Positions 12,460 to 22,740 of a DNA stretch of 64,000 nucleotides are shown one piece after another (position 1 is the stretch's first letter; every line of letters starts with the position of its first letter). The notes beneath the pieces were generated by a model. That model was given only the letters and a program-made list of their open reading frames with translations. It did no database searches and was not told the DNA's origin. The DNA is from Paroedura picta. Its lineage: Eukaryota; Chordata; Lepidosauria; Squamata; Gekkonidae. A program made the translations under genes and the position numbers. The DNA lies in NCBI RefSeq assembly GCF_049243985.1, contig NC_135384.1:17790501-17854500 (forward strand). The letters are read 5' to 3'.

Positions 12460-12600
12460 ATCTACGATGTGTATAGCAGCCGGGATCCTAAGGAAGACGG
12501 GGAAAGGAAAAACACTGTGCTGATTAGGCAGGCATCTTTTCCAGTCCACCCCAACTCAGTTGACAGTTAATGGCTGTTGTTTCTACCATTACATTAGGAA

Positions 12601-12760
12601 AGGGGTCCCCTACCTTGTTGAGCCGATTTGTTTTTTTGGATTTCTGGGCATAAAAACAAAATGGCTGTCATGTGGCCAATCACAAAGTGGTGGGCAGGCA
12701 GTTGCAAGCCCACCTGCTAGGTCAGTCCCTGTTTTGACCCAGAGGTACACAGAGATGATG
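12601..12760. repeat. Possible truncated family C MITE
   Basis: GGGGTCCCCTACCTTGTTGAG followed by ATAAAAACAAAATGGCTGTC resembles the left half of the family C elements. No right end is visible. Confidence 0.35.
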
Positions 12761-13400
12761 CCTTCATGGCTCTTCTCAGCCACTTCCTCCTCCAATGAGG
12801 TGAAGGAAAATCAGAATTGGCTCTTGGCTTTCAGTAAGAGATGTTTTGGGGAAGAAGCATGTGGGTGCAAGGAGACAAACCGGCAGGCACCCCATTGGGG
12901 ATGGCTGTGGTAAAGGTAGCTTCAATTCTGCTTGCCAGATTGAAACCAGGATGTGAGGTGACTGCTCGCTCATTGTCTTATCTGAATTAGATGAAATTAG
13001 ATGCACCACCTCCTGCAAGTAACAACTGGAAATAGTCGTGCTGAACTCCTGTGCATTCTGGGTCCAGTAGCTGGGGGTATGGTATAGCTAGGGGTACGGT
13101 TGCTGAACACTGAGCGTCTATTTTAGTACTGTAGGCTACCGCAGGAGCATTATCGTAATTCTGATCATTGTTGATCTGACAACATTGACAGTTTTCTTGG
13201 ATGAAGCCACAGAAAGGGACAAAGATAAAGAGGGTTAATCTAAGAAGTGTCCATCTCAGAAATCCCACCCACAAAACTGTATATGTGCCACAGAATCCTT
13301 TTCAGTTCCTCTCCTGCCTCCAGCATGAATATGGGAAAAATCAAAAGGCAGTTTCCAATGTGCTTGTTTCTGTTTTCTGCCATTGATAGACGGCCTCACA

Positions 13401-13588
13401 TAAGGGGACCAGGTTGTCCCACTTTTGGAGGGACATCTGGGGGCGCCTGGCAATTTGTAAAAAATATATATTACAATACTAAGCGTTCTATGAAACTTTT
13501 TGTTGCTCCATATAGACCAAATTTTTAATCAAGAACCCCCCCAGTCAATGGTGTCCCGCTTTACCAATGTTAAAATCTGGTCCCCTTA
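13401..13588. mobile_element. hAT-type MITE just upstream of NTF4
   Basis: The ends TAAGGGGACCAG and CTGGTCCCCTTA are perfect inverted repeats, and the 8-bp duplication GCCTCACA is perfect at 13393-13400 and 13589-13596. The element is 188 bp, AT-rich inside, and ends about 110 bp before the acceptor of the NTF4 coding exon. Confidence 0.9.
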
Positions 13589-13720
13589 GCCTCACAGGAA
13601 GGTTGATGTACAATCTCATTCCAGCCTTCCTGAATACAAAGGTGGTTTTGGCCTGGCACTTTGCATTTCCCAAGTCATATTCTTTTTTTTCCCACACAGG
13701 TCCCCGCCGCACAGGGAGTG

Positions 13721-14338
13721 ATGCTTATTCTGTTTCATGTCATGATCCCCCCACTGCTCTGTGTCACCTGCGCTGCACCCCTCCCCAACAACAGTGCCCT
13801 CCCCAACAACACTACTGAGGCCCTCTGGGCTGAACCCCCCCTTGGGGACTGGGACCTCTTCTCTCCACGCGTCACCCTTTCCCACCACCAGCCAGTTGAC
13901 CCACCCCTGCTCCTTCTCATGGAGGACTCCGGCACCCACCCGGGACAGGCTGCTAACAGGACGCTGAAATGGAGACGGTCCCTGGAGGGGGCCATACGGC
14001 GGGGGGAAATGTCGGTGTGTGACAGCGTCAACGTCTGGGTGACAGACAAGCGTACAGCAGTGGACATTCGTGGCAAAACCGTGACGGTCCTTTCGGAGGT
14101 TCAGACGCTGACGGGTCCACTCAAGCAATATTTCTTCGAGACCAAGTGTAATCCCGCGGGGGGCACAGTGGGTGGCTGTCGTGGTGTAGATCGACGCCAC
14201 TGGATCTCCGAGTGCAAGGCTAAGCAGTCGTACGTGAGGGCGCTCACTATGGATTCTGACAAGATTGTGGCCTGGCGCTGGATCAGAATCGACACTTCCT
14301 GTGTCTGCACTCTCCTCACCCGCACTGGCCGGACGTAG
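13721..14338 (+). CDS. NTF4: Neurotrophin-4 (NTF4), complete coding exon
   Basis: A secreted growth factor precursor of 205 aa, close to the 210 aa of human NT-4; NT-4 signals through TrkB and p75NTR. The start at 13721 follows an acceptor (TTTTCCCACACAG, exon from 13700) by 21 bp and opens a signal peptide, [18 protein letters not shown]. The prodomain has N-glycosylation sites at N23, N29, N30 and N79, and the [10 protein letters not shown] block typical of neurotrophins. KWRR at 83-86 is the likely furin site, lying where human NT-4 has RSRR. The mature part, about 119 aa, has the six knot cysteines and the NT-4 signatures [41 protein letters not shown] and [15 protein letters not shown]. 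It lacks the glycine-rich insert of human NT-4. All coding sequence lies in one exon, as in the family; 5' noncoding exons were not found. Confidence 0.96.
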   Translation: MLILFHVMIPPLLCVTCAAPLPNNSALPNNTTEALWAEPPLGDWDLFSPRVTLSHHQPVDPPLLLLMEDSGTHPGQAANRTLKWRRSLEGAIRRGEMSVCDSVNVWVTDKRTAVDIRGKTVTVLSEVQTLTGPLKQYFFETKCNPAGGTVGGCRGVDRRHWISECKAKQSYVRALTMDSDKIVAWRWIRIDTSCVCTLLTRTGRT

Positions 14339-15504
14339 GGAAGTGTAGGGGGGAAGGGGTGTCGCCAGTAGTTTCTTATTGGCATGGCTTCTTCCCTCGC
14401 ATCACCGTAGTGGATGTTCAGGGGTGGACTGGCAGGATCCCTAAGCCCAGTGTCATCTCTCATTGGCCAAAGGGGCATGCACGGTGCTCCCGCTGTCCAG
14501 GGAGATGGGAGTACAGTCCCTGCTGACTGATGGGCACCCATGTTTTGGCTCACAGGTCCTCTAGCCAAAGCTGTATTCCATAGTGTTGCCATGCCTGCAG
14601 GGCACAGCTCATTGGCTGACTGCCTCCTGCACAAGATTGGGGAAGTGAATGTTCTGCACTGCTGGAAGGTGGCCCTGGAAAATTTGGTGGACCAGATGGG
14701 GAAAGAAAAAAAGTCCATTTTGGAGATAGCCACAAAGATAAGTGGAGTTCTTCTTGGGTGACTAATGATCAACTGGGCACTTGTGCTTGCTTCATGTGGC
14801 CAGGGCATTATTGACTTGGAGCTCTCGGGTTACAACACCTTTCCCTGAAAAACCTTACTTTTCAGCCTTGGACTGCACAGTGGACTTCAGTGCATCTTTC
14901 TTTAGTGCAGGCTGCTCCAGCTGCAGTTTTCCAAATTCTGTACCTCTTGGTAAACCTTTCTGGTGTGACCTATCTACCAGGGTTCCCCTGCACGTGATAG
15001 AAAGTTGTAGGGCATATTTTTGAGTGCACAGAACCCATCAGCCATGCTTGCTGAGCCCCACAATTGCCATAGGCACCATTGATAACCATGTGTTTCTATG
15101 GCATAGTCACCGTTCCCTGTTGGCTATGGCTTGGAGGGGAAGTCCAGGAAGCTGGTCCACTATGACTAGTCTTGCCGTTCTGGAAGTCCTGATGCCTTCC
15201 AAAGGAATCCCAGAGTTCTGGGGCCCAAATTTAGAAACCTCTGTGCTGGATCAGAGTTACCTTTGGAATCCCACTGTCCCTTGCTTCACCCCCCCCCCTT
15301 CATATTTATTACCTCCCCTTCCCTGGCATTCCCCTGCCTGTGCTGCCATTTTAATTGTTAACTTATTTGTTTACCTCACTCTTTGCAAGAAATAATTTCT
15401 CGGGAAAGAAACATGGTGGGGGGAGGCAGAGGGAGGATGAAAAGCATGAGAAGCATGCCTGCAGTGTCACACGCGAGGTCTTGAACGATGCACATGCCTT
15501 AGTG
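14339..15504. other. NTF4 3' region and spacer
   Basis: No clear AATAAA was seen close behind the NTF4 stop. No other gene or recognised repeat up to the MITE at 15505. It probably includes the NTF4 3' UTR. Confidence 0.4.
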
Positions 15505-15640
15505 CAGGGGTAGTCAAACTGTGGCCCTCCAGATGTCCATGGACTACAATTCCCAGAAGCCCCTGCCAGCATCCGCTGGCAGGGGCTTCTGGGAATTGTA
15601 GTCCATGGACATCTGGAGGGCCGCAGTTTGACTACCCCTG
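15505..15640. mobile_element. Palindromic hAT-type MITE, family D, full copy
   Basis: 136 bp, nearly perfect palindrome from CAGGGGTAGTCAAACTG to CAGTTTGACTACCCCTG, folding at CCAGCATCCGCTGG. The 8-bp duplication CCTTAGTG is perfect at 15497-15504 and 15641-15648. Confidence 0.95.
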
Positions 15641-15754
15641 CCTTAGTGAGTGTGGGAGACAAGCGCCTTGGGAAGGAAAGTCATGCCACCACAACAAGTT
15701 GCATTTGACACACACAGCCACAGAAATATCACCATCACCTTATGGCTCTGTGGT

Positions 15755-15915
15755 AAGCCAAGGGTTGCCCGATTCCCCCTGGGGATGGGTCCGTGCAGCT
15801 GCCAGACCCAGGCTGAGAAACACCTGGATATTTGGGGCCAGAGCCTGGGGAGGACCGGGTGCCGTGGAGTCCACCCTCCCAAACCTCCATTTTCTCCAGG
15901 GGAACCGGTCTCATA
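15755..15915. repeat. MITE family F fragment
   Basis: Contains ACCTGGATATTTGGGGCCAG, GGAGTCCACCCTCCCAAACC and TTTTCTCCAGGGGAACCGG, the order of the abundant squamate repeat whose ends read GGTTGCCA / TGGCAACC. The termini are missing. Confidence 0.6.
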
Positions 15916-16484
15916 GTCGGGAGGTGAACTGCAATCGACAGAAAGAGGCAGAGAGGGAGGCCCCCTCCCCTTCTGCCTGGAATTCAAAAAGAGGAAATGC
16001 CCATGACTGCCACCCAATGGCGGGAAGTGTAATTGCAGGGTCGTTTCTTGAAGGGAGTTGCCGTTTCAGTGTGCTGCTAGAAGCCCATGACACTTGGGCA
16101 CTGGTGAAGCCTTTGCACAAGGGAGGGGAGGGGGAGGCTCCTGTCTCCTCCTGGGCCTTTTTCCTGAGCCTCTCAGACTTATTCTAGGCATGTCGAACAA
16201 TGCACTTTCAATATACTTTAGAACTAGATTTTCCTGTTTTGCACCAGAAAATTCAGCTGCGAAAGTATATTGAAAGCATATTATCTAGCATGTGTGGAAT
16301 AAGCCTCAAAGCGGAATAATTTGCATCACTTTGGAGCTACCAGTGGAGTGCCAATCTGCTCCTAAAGATAATGGTATAAGTTTGGCTTGGTAAAGCAGCA
16401 AGAGTTAGAATGACGCCCAGAATAAGGTAGCCAGGGGATGTTTTTTATTGTTGTTATATTTGGGTTTTTTTTTTAGGGGGGGGG

Positions 16485-16690
16485 GGCTTGGCTAGGACCC
16501 AGTTGGGAAGCTCCTGGAACCTTGAGGGTGGAGCCTGGGGAGGACAAGGGCCTCTGTGGGGTACAATGTCCTCCAGTCCCCCCTCCAAAGCATCCATTTT
16601 CTTCTGGAGAACTGATCTCTGTAGTCTGGAGATGAGCTGTAATTCCAGGGGATCCCCAGGCCCCACCTGGAGGCTGGCATCCCTAGTCCA
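16485..16690. repeat. MITE family F copy
   Basis: Contains AGCTCCTGGAACCTTGAGGG, CCTCCAAAGCATCCATTTTC, CTGGAGAACTGATCTCTGTA and ACCTGGAGGCTGGCATCCCT. Preceded by a T-run and G-run. Confidence 0.65.
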
Positions 16691-16924
16691 GGAGCACCTT
16701 AGAGACCAAGTGTTTCAGGGTGTAACCTTTCAAGAGTCAACGTTCCCTTCATCAGACACAGTCTCACACCCCAAAATAGCTACCCCCTGAAACAAACAAG
16801 TTATTGATACAAGATTTCTGTGTGGAAGCAGGTAACTTTATTTACTTTAAGGGCTACAATCCCATATAATAGATATAAACAAAGGTCCTGGGCTGTACCC
16901 CAAAGCAAAGTTTGAAGCCATCCT

Positions 16925-17093
16925 ATGACGTAAGGTTTATTATCTAGCAGCCAGGCAAGGGAAGCTTGGAGGCGGTTTGCTATTGCCTGGCTCTGCGTCA
17001 TGACCTCTAGTGGTCCTTGGAGGTCTCCCATCCAAATACCTTCTGAGATCTGATGGGATCAGGCTTGCCTGGGCTATCCAGGTCTGACATAAG
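16925..17093 (-). repeat. 5S-Sauria SINE, minus strand
   Basis: The reverse complement reads GACCTGGATAGCCCAGGCAAG, GATCCCATCAGATCTCAGAAG, TTTGGATGGGAGACCTCCAA, matching the internal promoter region of 5S rRNA with a short deletion. The SINE body GGCGGTTTGCTATTGCCTGG follows. Confidence 0.85.
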
Positions 17094-17144
17094 GGGTCCT
17101 TCCACTGAATGAAAGAGCTAATTTAAGCTGGAGGTAGCTTCTCA

Positions 17145-17222
17145 GGGGAGAGGCTGTGGCTGAGTGGTAAAGCATCTGCTTGGCATGTGGAAGGTTCATG
17201 GTTCAATCCCTGACATCTCCAG
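17145..17222 (+). repeat. tRNA-derived SINE head
   Basis: An A-box-like TGGCTGAGTGGTAAAGC and a B-box-like GGTTCATGGTTCAATCCC sit at tRNA spacing (GAGGCTGTGGC to ATCTCC). No CCA or convincing acceptor-stem pairing was seen, so it is a SINE head, not a tRNA gene. Confidence 0.6.
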
Positions 17223-17463
17223 AGTTGCCAACCTCCAAGCAGTGGCTGGAGATCTCCTGGGATTACAACTTATCTCCAGGTGCCACAAAGCAGTTCCTCT
17301 GGAGAAAATGGCTACTTTGGAAAATGTATTCCAAAGTATTGGAAAATGTATTCCAAAGTATTGGAAAATGTATTCCAAAGAGGAGGGTCCCTCCCCTCCA
17401 TACCCCACCCCCTCTGTTCGACTCCACTGACAAACTCTTCTCTACCTGGAGCTGGCAACCCTA
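17221..17463. mobile_element. MITE family F, near-complete copy with an internal minisatellite
   Basis: Terminal blocks AGAGTTGCCAACCTCC and GGAGCTGGCAACCCT are inverted relatives. The body has GGAGATCTCCTGGGATTACA and TCCTCTGGAGAAAATGGCT. A 22-bp unit, GGAAAATGTATTCCAAAGTATT, is repeated almost three times at 17319-17380. Confidence 0.75.
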
Positions 17464-18109
17464 AATTAAAGGGATCAGGGAGGGGGAGAGGGGAGAGACC
17501 TCAGCCAGAGACCCTACAGCGGCTGCCATTATGGAGGAGTTCAGTGACACTGGAGGTCGGAAGCCCTGTGGCTCAGGAGCCACCACTTGCTCTTGGACAT
17601 GCTCTTCTCAACCCAGGGCACCTGCTGCATGATTCAGGAAAGTCAGGCTGTGGCCCCGCCTGGGCTGTGTTTGGCTGGTGGTTCTTCTCACAACTGAGGG
17701 ATGTTCTAACTATGCTGTTCTAAGCCCGTTTCTTGCCACACGAGTTCTGCTTGAAGGGAAGGAACGTAAGGAAGCATTTATCTTTTAACAGCCAGCATAA
17801 TAAAGAGTTCTGGAGAACTGGAAGGTCTGTGTGCTGTGCTGTGTCTGAAATCTGACAGGTAAGCCCTGCCCTTCGCCCCAGTGATACAAGGTTGGGCTCA
17901 GTTGCAGCAAGGATAGGGAGAGGACATACTCCGAGGTTCTCTGGCTGCTTAAAAGGTCATCGTTTTACACTGAATTCAAATAATTGTATTTTTTGTGTGT
18001 GTTTGACGGCTTGGTGGAAATGGCAGAAAGTAGTCAGGCAACTCTTCAGGCGGATGGCCAGTGCAAATGTGTCTCTCTGTGAGCAGCGGACTGAGGCCTA
18101 CAAGCTCTG

Positions 18110-18293
18110 GACTGAGAGCAATCTGGAGAGTTTGGGGGTGGAGTCTGGGGAGGGGGGGCACAAGGCCATGGAGTCCACCCTGCAAAGCAGCATTTTCTCC
18201 AGGGGAACTGGTCTCTGTAGTCTGGAGATCAGCTGTGGTTCTGAGAGAATTCCAGGCCCTACCTGGAGGTTGGAAGCCCTACATTCCACTGGA
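18110..18293. repeat. MITE family F copy
   Basis: Same order as the copy at 15.8 kb: GGGTGGAGTCTGGGGAGG, GAGTCCACCCTGCAAAGCAG, TTTTCTCCAGGGGAACTGG, CTACCTGGAGGTTGGAAGCC. Confidence 0.65.
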
Positions 18294-18649
18294 GTAGACC
18301 CTGCTCACCTGCAGAATAGCAACACTTCTGTGATGGAAAACACATCAGGGGGAATCAGGCACTTCAAAAGGTGAGCCAAGCTGCAAGTGATAAGAGGCGC
18401 ATATCTGCAATTCCACAGAGAAATGTAAGAAACGTATATAGCTGCCTCCCCTCCCAAGTGTGTGCAGGCAGAATATGCAACAGCCCTTTCACCCACTGGG
18501 TAGGTAGAGCATGTAGAATTACATACTATTTATTCTTTGTATGGCCTTTGTGCTATGTAGCCAGGAGATCCAAAGATTGTTTGGCAGGCAGGCAAGGGAC
18601 GTTCAGAGGTGGGTTGCTGTTACTGACTCTGCATCGTGCCCCTGGAGGA

Positions 18650-18960
18650 CACAGAATCATAGAGTTGGAAGGGACCTCCTGGGTCATCTAGTCCAGCCCC
18701 CTGGACTATGCAGGACACTCACAATCCTATCACTCATTCACTGTAAACTGCCACCTCCTTGAACCTTCAGCCTCTCCGTCAGATGGCTGTCCAGCCTCTG
18801 TTTTAAAATCTCCAAAGATGGAGAACCCACCACCTCCCGAGGAAGCCTGTTCCACTGAGAAACCGCTCTAACAGTTAGGAACTTCTTCTGGATGTAGAGC
18901 CGGAATTTCTTTTGCATCAATTTCATCCCATTGGTTCTGATCCATCTCTACGGGGCAAGA
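18650..18960 (-). mobile_element. CR1 LINE 3' end, minus strand
   Basis: Begins AGAATCATAGAGTTGGAAGG, the reverse complement of the CR1 tail, and runs through the 3' UTR and end of the polymerase (reverse-strand KKFRLYIQKKFLTVRAVSQW) to about 18960. A 5S-Sauria SINE body remnant (GGCAGGCAAGGGACGTTCAG) lies just before it at 18580-18640. Confidence 0.92.
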
Positions 18961-20190
18961 AAGAACAACTCTACTCCATCCTCTATGCTGTGTACAAGAC
19001 ACACACATCCTTTGTGTCTCTCAGGTGTGTGTGCTCACATAGGATACATGCTAACCCAAACCACAGAACCTCCTCTGCTCTGCCCCAGTTCCTGCACGGC
19101 CAGATGACATCCTGAGTCCCACCAGTGCCTTGCTAGAGGAATCCCTTGCAGGAATCTCTTGTCTGCTCCTTGCCAACTGCTCCAGTTCTACTCCAAACCA
19201 GGAGGACTGTGGCTACCGTCACCTGCCCATGCCTCTAGCCTGTGACAAACATGGCATCACCCCCATAAGCACAAAGCCACCACTGCTCACAGCAGTGTCT
19301 TTGGGGCCTTGGGGGAGAGCTGGGAAGATGGAGGCAGGGAACATGCACAAGTGATAGCCCAGCCCTGTAGGCCTTTGCCTGGTGCGATGTCACCCAAAGA
19401 CATGCTGGACTGCAAAAGCATTATGTTTTCCTTTTAGCTGCAGCAAGAAATAAGACTGTCACAGAGGACTCGTGTCCATGAAAACCTGTGCAAAGAACAT
19501 GCGGTTCCATAGAATGCTTAACTATCTACCTCATAGGGCTGACTCAGAGGCCTGGGCCGATGCAATAATGCCACTTTTTCAGAGTCATCTCTAGGTCAAC
19601 TTTGGTCCTCCCCCAAAGTCTCCAGATGAGCCCTGGAGCCCTCCCATACTTCTGACACATGGCAGGGTTTCCAACGTGGCACTTCTCCTTCAAGTTTATA
19701 CTCAGCGGACCACGTTCCTTAATACCCCTTTCCCTCTGGCAGCAGCTTGTGCTAAGCTATTAGAAATAAAAGTTAAAGCAACCCTTAATTTCAGTCAAAA
19801 TATAATTCCTTAGCATATCTGAGAAGCACGCCATGAACTATTCCCCCTATATTCCATAGTAGGCAAAAGGTCGCATAGCAAACTCTAGCCAAGCAAACAA
19901 CTCTTCTCTATACAGAGAAGAAATAGACATCAGAGATCTTGGTCTCCAATATGGAACTAAAGCCGATTTCGGATAACTCTATGATCGATAACTGTATATA
20001 ATCATTTCCTTTGTCACCAACCCAGCACAAGGAGGGAGGAAGATGCAAGGGGTGCTGGACCTCTTCAGCAGGAGTGACCACTGGTCAGTTACTGCCCAAG
20101 GGGGCTCTGCCCTTGAGAGTCTTCTGGATAGTCTTCAGGTGCTCCAGCCAAATGGAAATGAAATGGCCGGGAGAGTGCTGTCCTTTATTG
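18961..20190. other. Intergenic stretch, nothing recognised
   Basis: No host exon or clear repeat family seen over about 1.2 kb. Confidence 0.4.
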
Positions 20191-20218
20191 AGGGATAAAT
20201 GCATGTTTTAAAAACCTG

Positions 20219-20466
20219 CAGGGCATCAGGCCGCGCCCGCGCATCGGGCCGCGCCCGCGCATCGGGCCGCGCCCGCGCATCGGGCCGCGCCTGCACGGAC
20301 CGCGCATGCGCGATGCCCGGCCCTGATTCCCTCTCCCCGCCCTCCCGCAGTAAGAAGCTTCCCGGGCCGCAAGCTTGCGGCCTGGGAAGTTTTTTACTGC
20401 GGGGGGGGGGAGGGAGCCGTGGCCATGGTGCCGGGCCGCGCCCCACAGGTTGGGGACCACTGGTTC
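20219..20466. repeat. GC-rich minisatellite, hairpin and MITE end
   Basis: Four tandem units of about 18 bp (GCATCGGGCCGCGCCCGC with variants) at 20223-20295 are followed by a hairpin of about 29-bp arms at 20340-20402, folding at CCGCAAGCTTGCGG. The segment closes with GTTGGGGACCACTG, the right end of family A hAT MITEs. It is probably a rearranged member of that family; no left terminus is visible. Confidence 0.6.
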
Positions 20467-20717
20467 AAGTACAACTTCAAGTACAACGATATAGGCTAGA
20501 TATCAGGAAAAAATTTTCACAGTCAGAATAGTTCAGCAGTGGAATAGGCTGCCTAGGGAGGTGGTGAGCTCCCCCTCACTGGCAGTCTTCAAGCAAAGGT
20601 TGGATACACACTTTTCTTGGATGCTTTAGGATGCTTAGGGCTGATCCTGCGTTGAGCAGGGGGTTGGACTAGATGGCCTGTATGGCCCCTTCCAACTCTA
20701 TGATTCTATGATTCTAT
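20467..20717 (+). mobile_element. CR1 LINE 3' end
   Basis: From TTCAAGTACAACGATATAGG through GTTGGACTAGATGGCCTGTA to the ATTCTATGATTCTAT tail. TTCAAGTACAA is duplicated at its left border with the GC-rich element. Confidence 0.9.
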
Positions 20718-20984
20718 AACTCACAACAACCTGCCTACCCACAGTGAACCACAGTGCTCTGCAGGTACCAATTTGCTGGCTGTTCCCAGCCCCAGAGAAG
20801 CTCGCCTGGCCTAAACCAGGGCCAGAGCCTTTTCAGTCCTGGCCCCTACCTGTTGGAATGAGCTCCTGGAAGAGGACCTAGGACAGATCCCTGAGACACT
20901 CCATTCATCACTCCTCTCCAAGAAGATGGTAAACATTTACAAGCACCCTTTGGGAGATTGGTTAGTCTGATATGACTTGTTCTT
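20718..20984 (+). repeat. L2-like LINE fragment following CR1
   Basis: AACTCACAACAACCTGCCTA through CAGCCCCAGAGAAGCT continues into AGAGCCTTTTCAGTCCTGGC and GGAATGAGCTCCTGGAAGAG, a pattern of L2-type LINE ends. The first ~85 bp recur directly after another CR1 copy at 62.79 kb. Confidence 0.6.
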
Positions 20985-21640
20985 GAGCAAGCCATGCTAA
21001 CTCTTCCTAATTACATCCAGCCGCTCTAGCTGTTCAAGGACCGATGGTTTGATGATTTGTTCTAAAATTTTGCCAGCTATAGACGTCAAGCAGATGGGTT
21101 GGTAGTTACTCAGATCCTCCTTTTTCCTCTTCTTGAAGATGGGGACAACATTTGCCCACCTCCAATCTTCTGGCACTTCATCTGTTCTCCAAGAATTGTC
21201 AAAAATAATGGACAGAGGCTCAGAAATTACGTCTGCAAGTTCTTTTGGTACCCTTGGATGCAATTAATCTGGTCCAGATTTGGTTTCATTTAAGGAAACT
21301 AGGTGTTTATGGACTAACCCTACCGTGATCTTAGGCCACAATTCCCATCTCTCTTCACGTGAAATGTTTTTGCCATGTTGAGCACAATTTCCCTTGCAAG
21401 AGAACATTGAGGAGAAGTAGGAATTGATGGATTCAGCCCTCTCTTAATCATCTGTTACAATGTCACTTTCTGGTCCCAGCAATGGTCCTACCATGTTTCT
21501 ACACTTTTTCTTACTTTGAATATTACTAAAGAACCCTTTCTTGCTGTTTTTAGCATTTCTTGCTAACCTACTCTCATACTCAGCTTAAGTTTTTCTAACA
21601 CTCTCCAGACAAGCATTAGTTATTTGTTTATATAAAATGC
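20985..21640 (-). mobile_element. CR1 LINE polymerase segment, inverted half
   Basis: Minus-strand translation gives HPRVPKELADVISEPLSIIF, WRWANVVPIFKKRKKEDLSN and YQPICLTSIAGKILEQIIKP, the start of the CR1 reverse transcriptase, with the endonuclease-RT linker upstream (to about 21.62 kb). It meets a plus-strand CR1 at about 21.64 kb. Confidence 0.9.
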
Positions 21641-22740
21641 AGTATGGATCCTAATTCTGTCAAGTGGATTGATAACTGGTTGACAAATTGTACCCAAAGG
21701 GTAATTGTTAATGGTTTAGCATCCTCTTGGAGAATAGTGACGTGGAATTCCCCAGAGATCCTGTCCTGGGGCCTGTGTTGTTCAACATATTTATAAATTA
21801 TTTCGATGAGGGATTAGAGGGGATACTTATTAAATTTTCAGACGATACTAAACTGGGAGGGGTAGCAAACACAACTGAAGACAGCAACAGAATACAGGAT
21901 GATCTTGATAGGCTCAAGAAGTGGGCTAAACTGAATGAAGTTCAATAGGGACAAATGTAAAGTTCTGCATTTAGGTAGGAAAAAACAAATATACCAATAT
22001 AGGATGGGGGAGACTTGTCTTGGCAGTAGCATGTGCGAAAAGGATCTAGGAGTCTTAGTAGACCATACATTGAACATGAGTCAGCAGTGTGACTCGGTGG
22101 CTAAAAAGGCAAATGGGATTTTGGGCTGTATCAAACAAAGTGTCATGTCCAGATCACAGGAGGTGATGGCACCGCTTTACTCTGCTTCTGGTTCAGCCTC
22201 ACTTGGAGTACTGTGTTCAGTTCTGGGCACCCCAGTTGAAGAGGGATGTTGACAAACTGGAACGTGTCCAGAGGAGGGCAACAAAGATGGTGAGGGGTTT
22301 GGAGACCAAGACATATGAAGAAAGGTTGTGGGAGCTTGGTCTTAGCTTGGAGAGGAGATGACAGAGAGGGAATCTGATAGCCATCTTCAAGTTTTTAAAA
22401 GGCTGCCATATAGAGGATGGAGCAGAGTTGTTCTCTCTTGGCCCGGAAGGACAAACAGAACCAATCGGAGGAAATTAATTCAAAAGAAATTCTGTCTAAA
22501 CATCCGGAAGAAGTTCCTGACAGAGTGGTTTCTCAGTGGAACATGCTATCTTGGGAGGTGGTGGGTTCTCCATCTTTGGAAATTTTTAAAAAGAGGCTGG
22601 ATAGCCATTTGATGGAGAGGCTGATTCTGTGAAGGCTTAAGGGTGTGGCAGGTGACAGTGGATGAGCAATAGGGTTGTGAGTGTCCTGCATAGTGCAGGG
22701 GGTTGGACTAGATGACCCAGGCAGTCCCTTCCAACTCTAT
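21641..22740 (+). mobile_element. CR1 LINE 3' half
   Basis: Starts in the polymerase (VKWIDNWLTNCTQ-like), then [20 protein letters not shown] with the catalytic DD, LHLGRKKQIYQYRMGETCLG and GVLVDHTLNMSQQCDS, and reaches the 3' UTR and the GTTGGACTAGATGACCCAGG end. Stops and frame changes break it. It continues, in protein order, from the inverted segment on its left. Confidence 0.9.

Noticed and set aside
13616-14200. A 194-codon minus-strand ORF across NTF4
   Set aside because: It is the shadow of the NTF4 coding exon; the plus-strand frame has clear homology and this one none.
17145-17222. A tRNA gene
   Set aside because: A- and B-box are present but stem pairing is poor and it continues into repeat DNA; it is a SINE head.
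20219-20297. CRISPR-like or satellite array
   Set aside because: Only four contiguous 18-bp units without unique spacers, in a vertebrate genome and inside a transposon.
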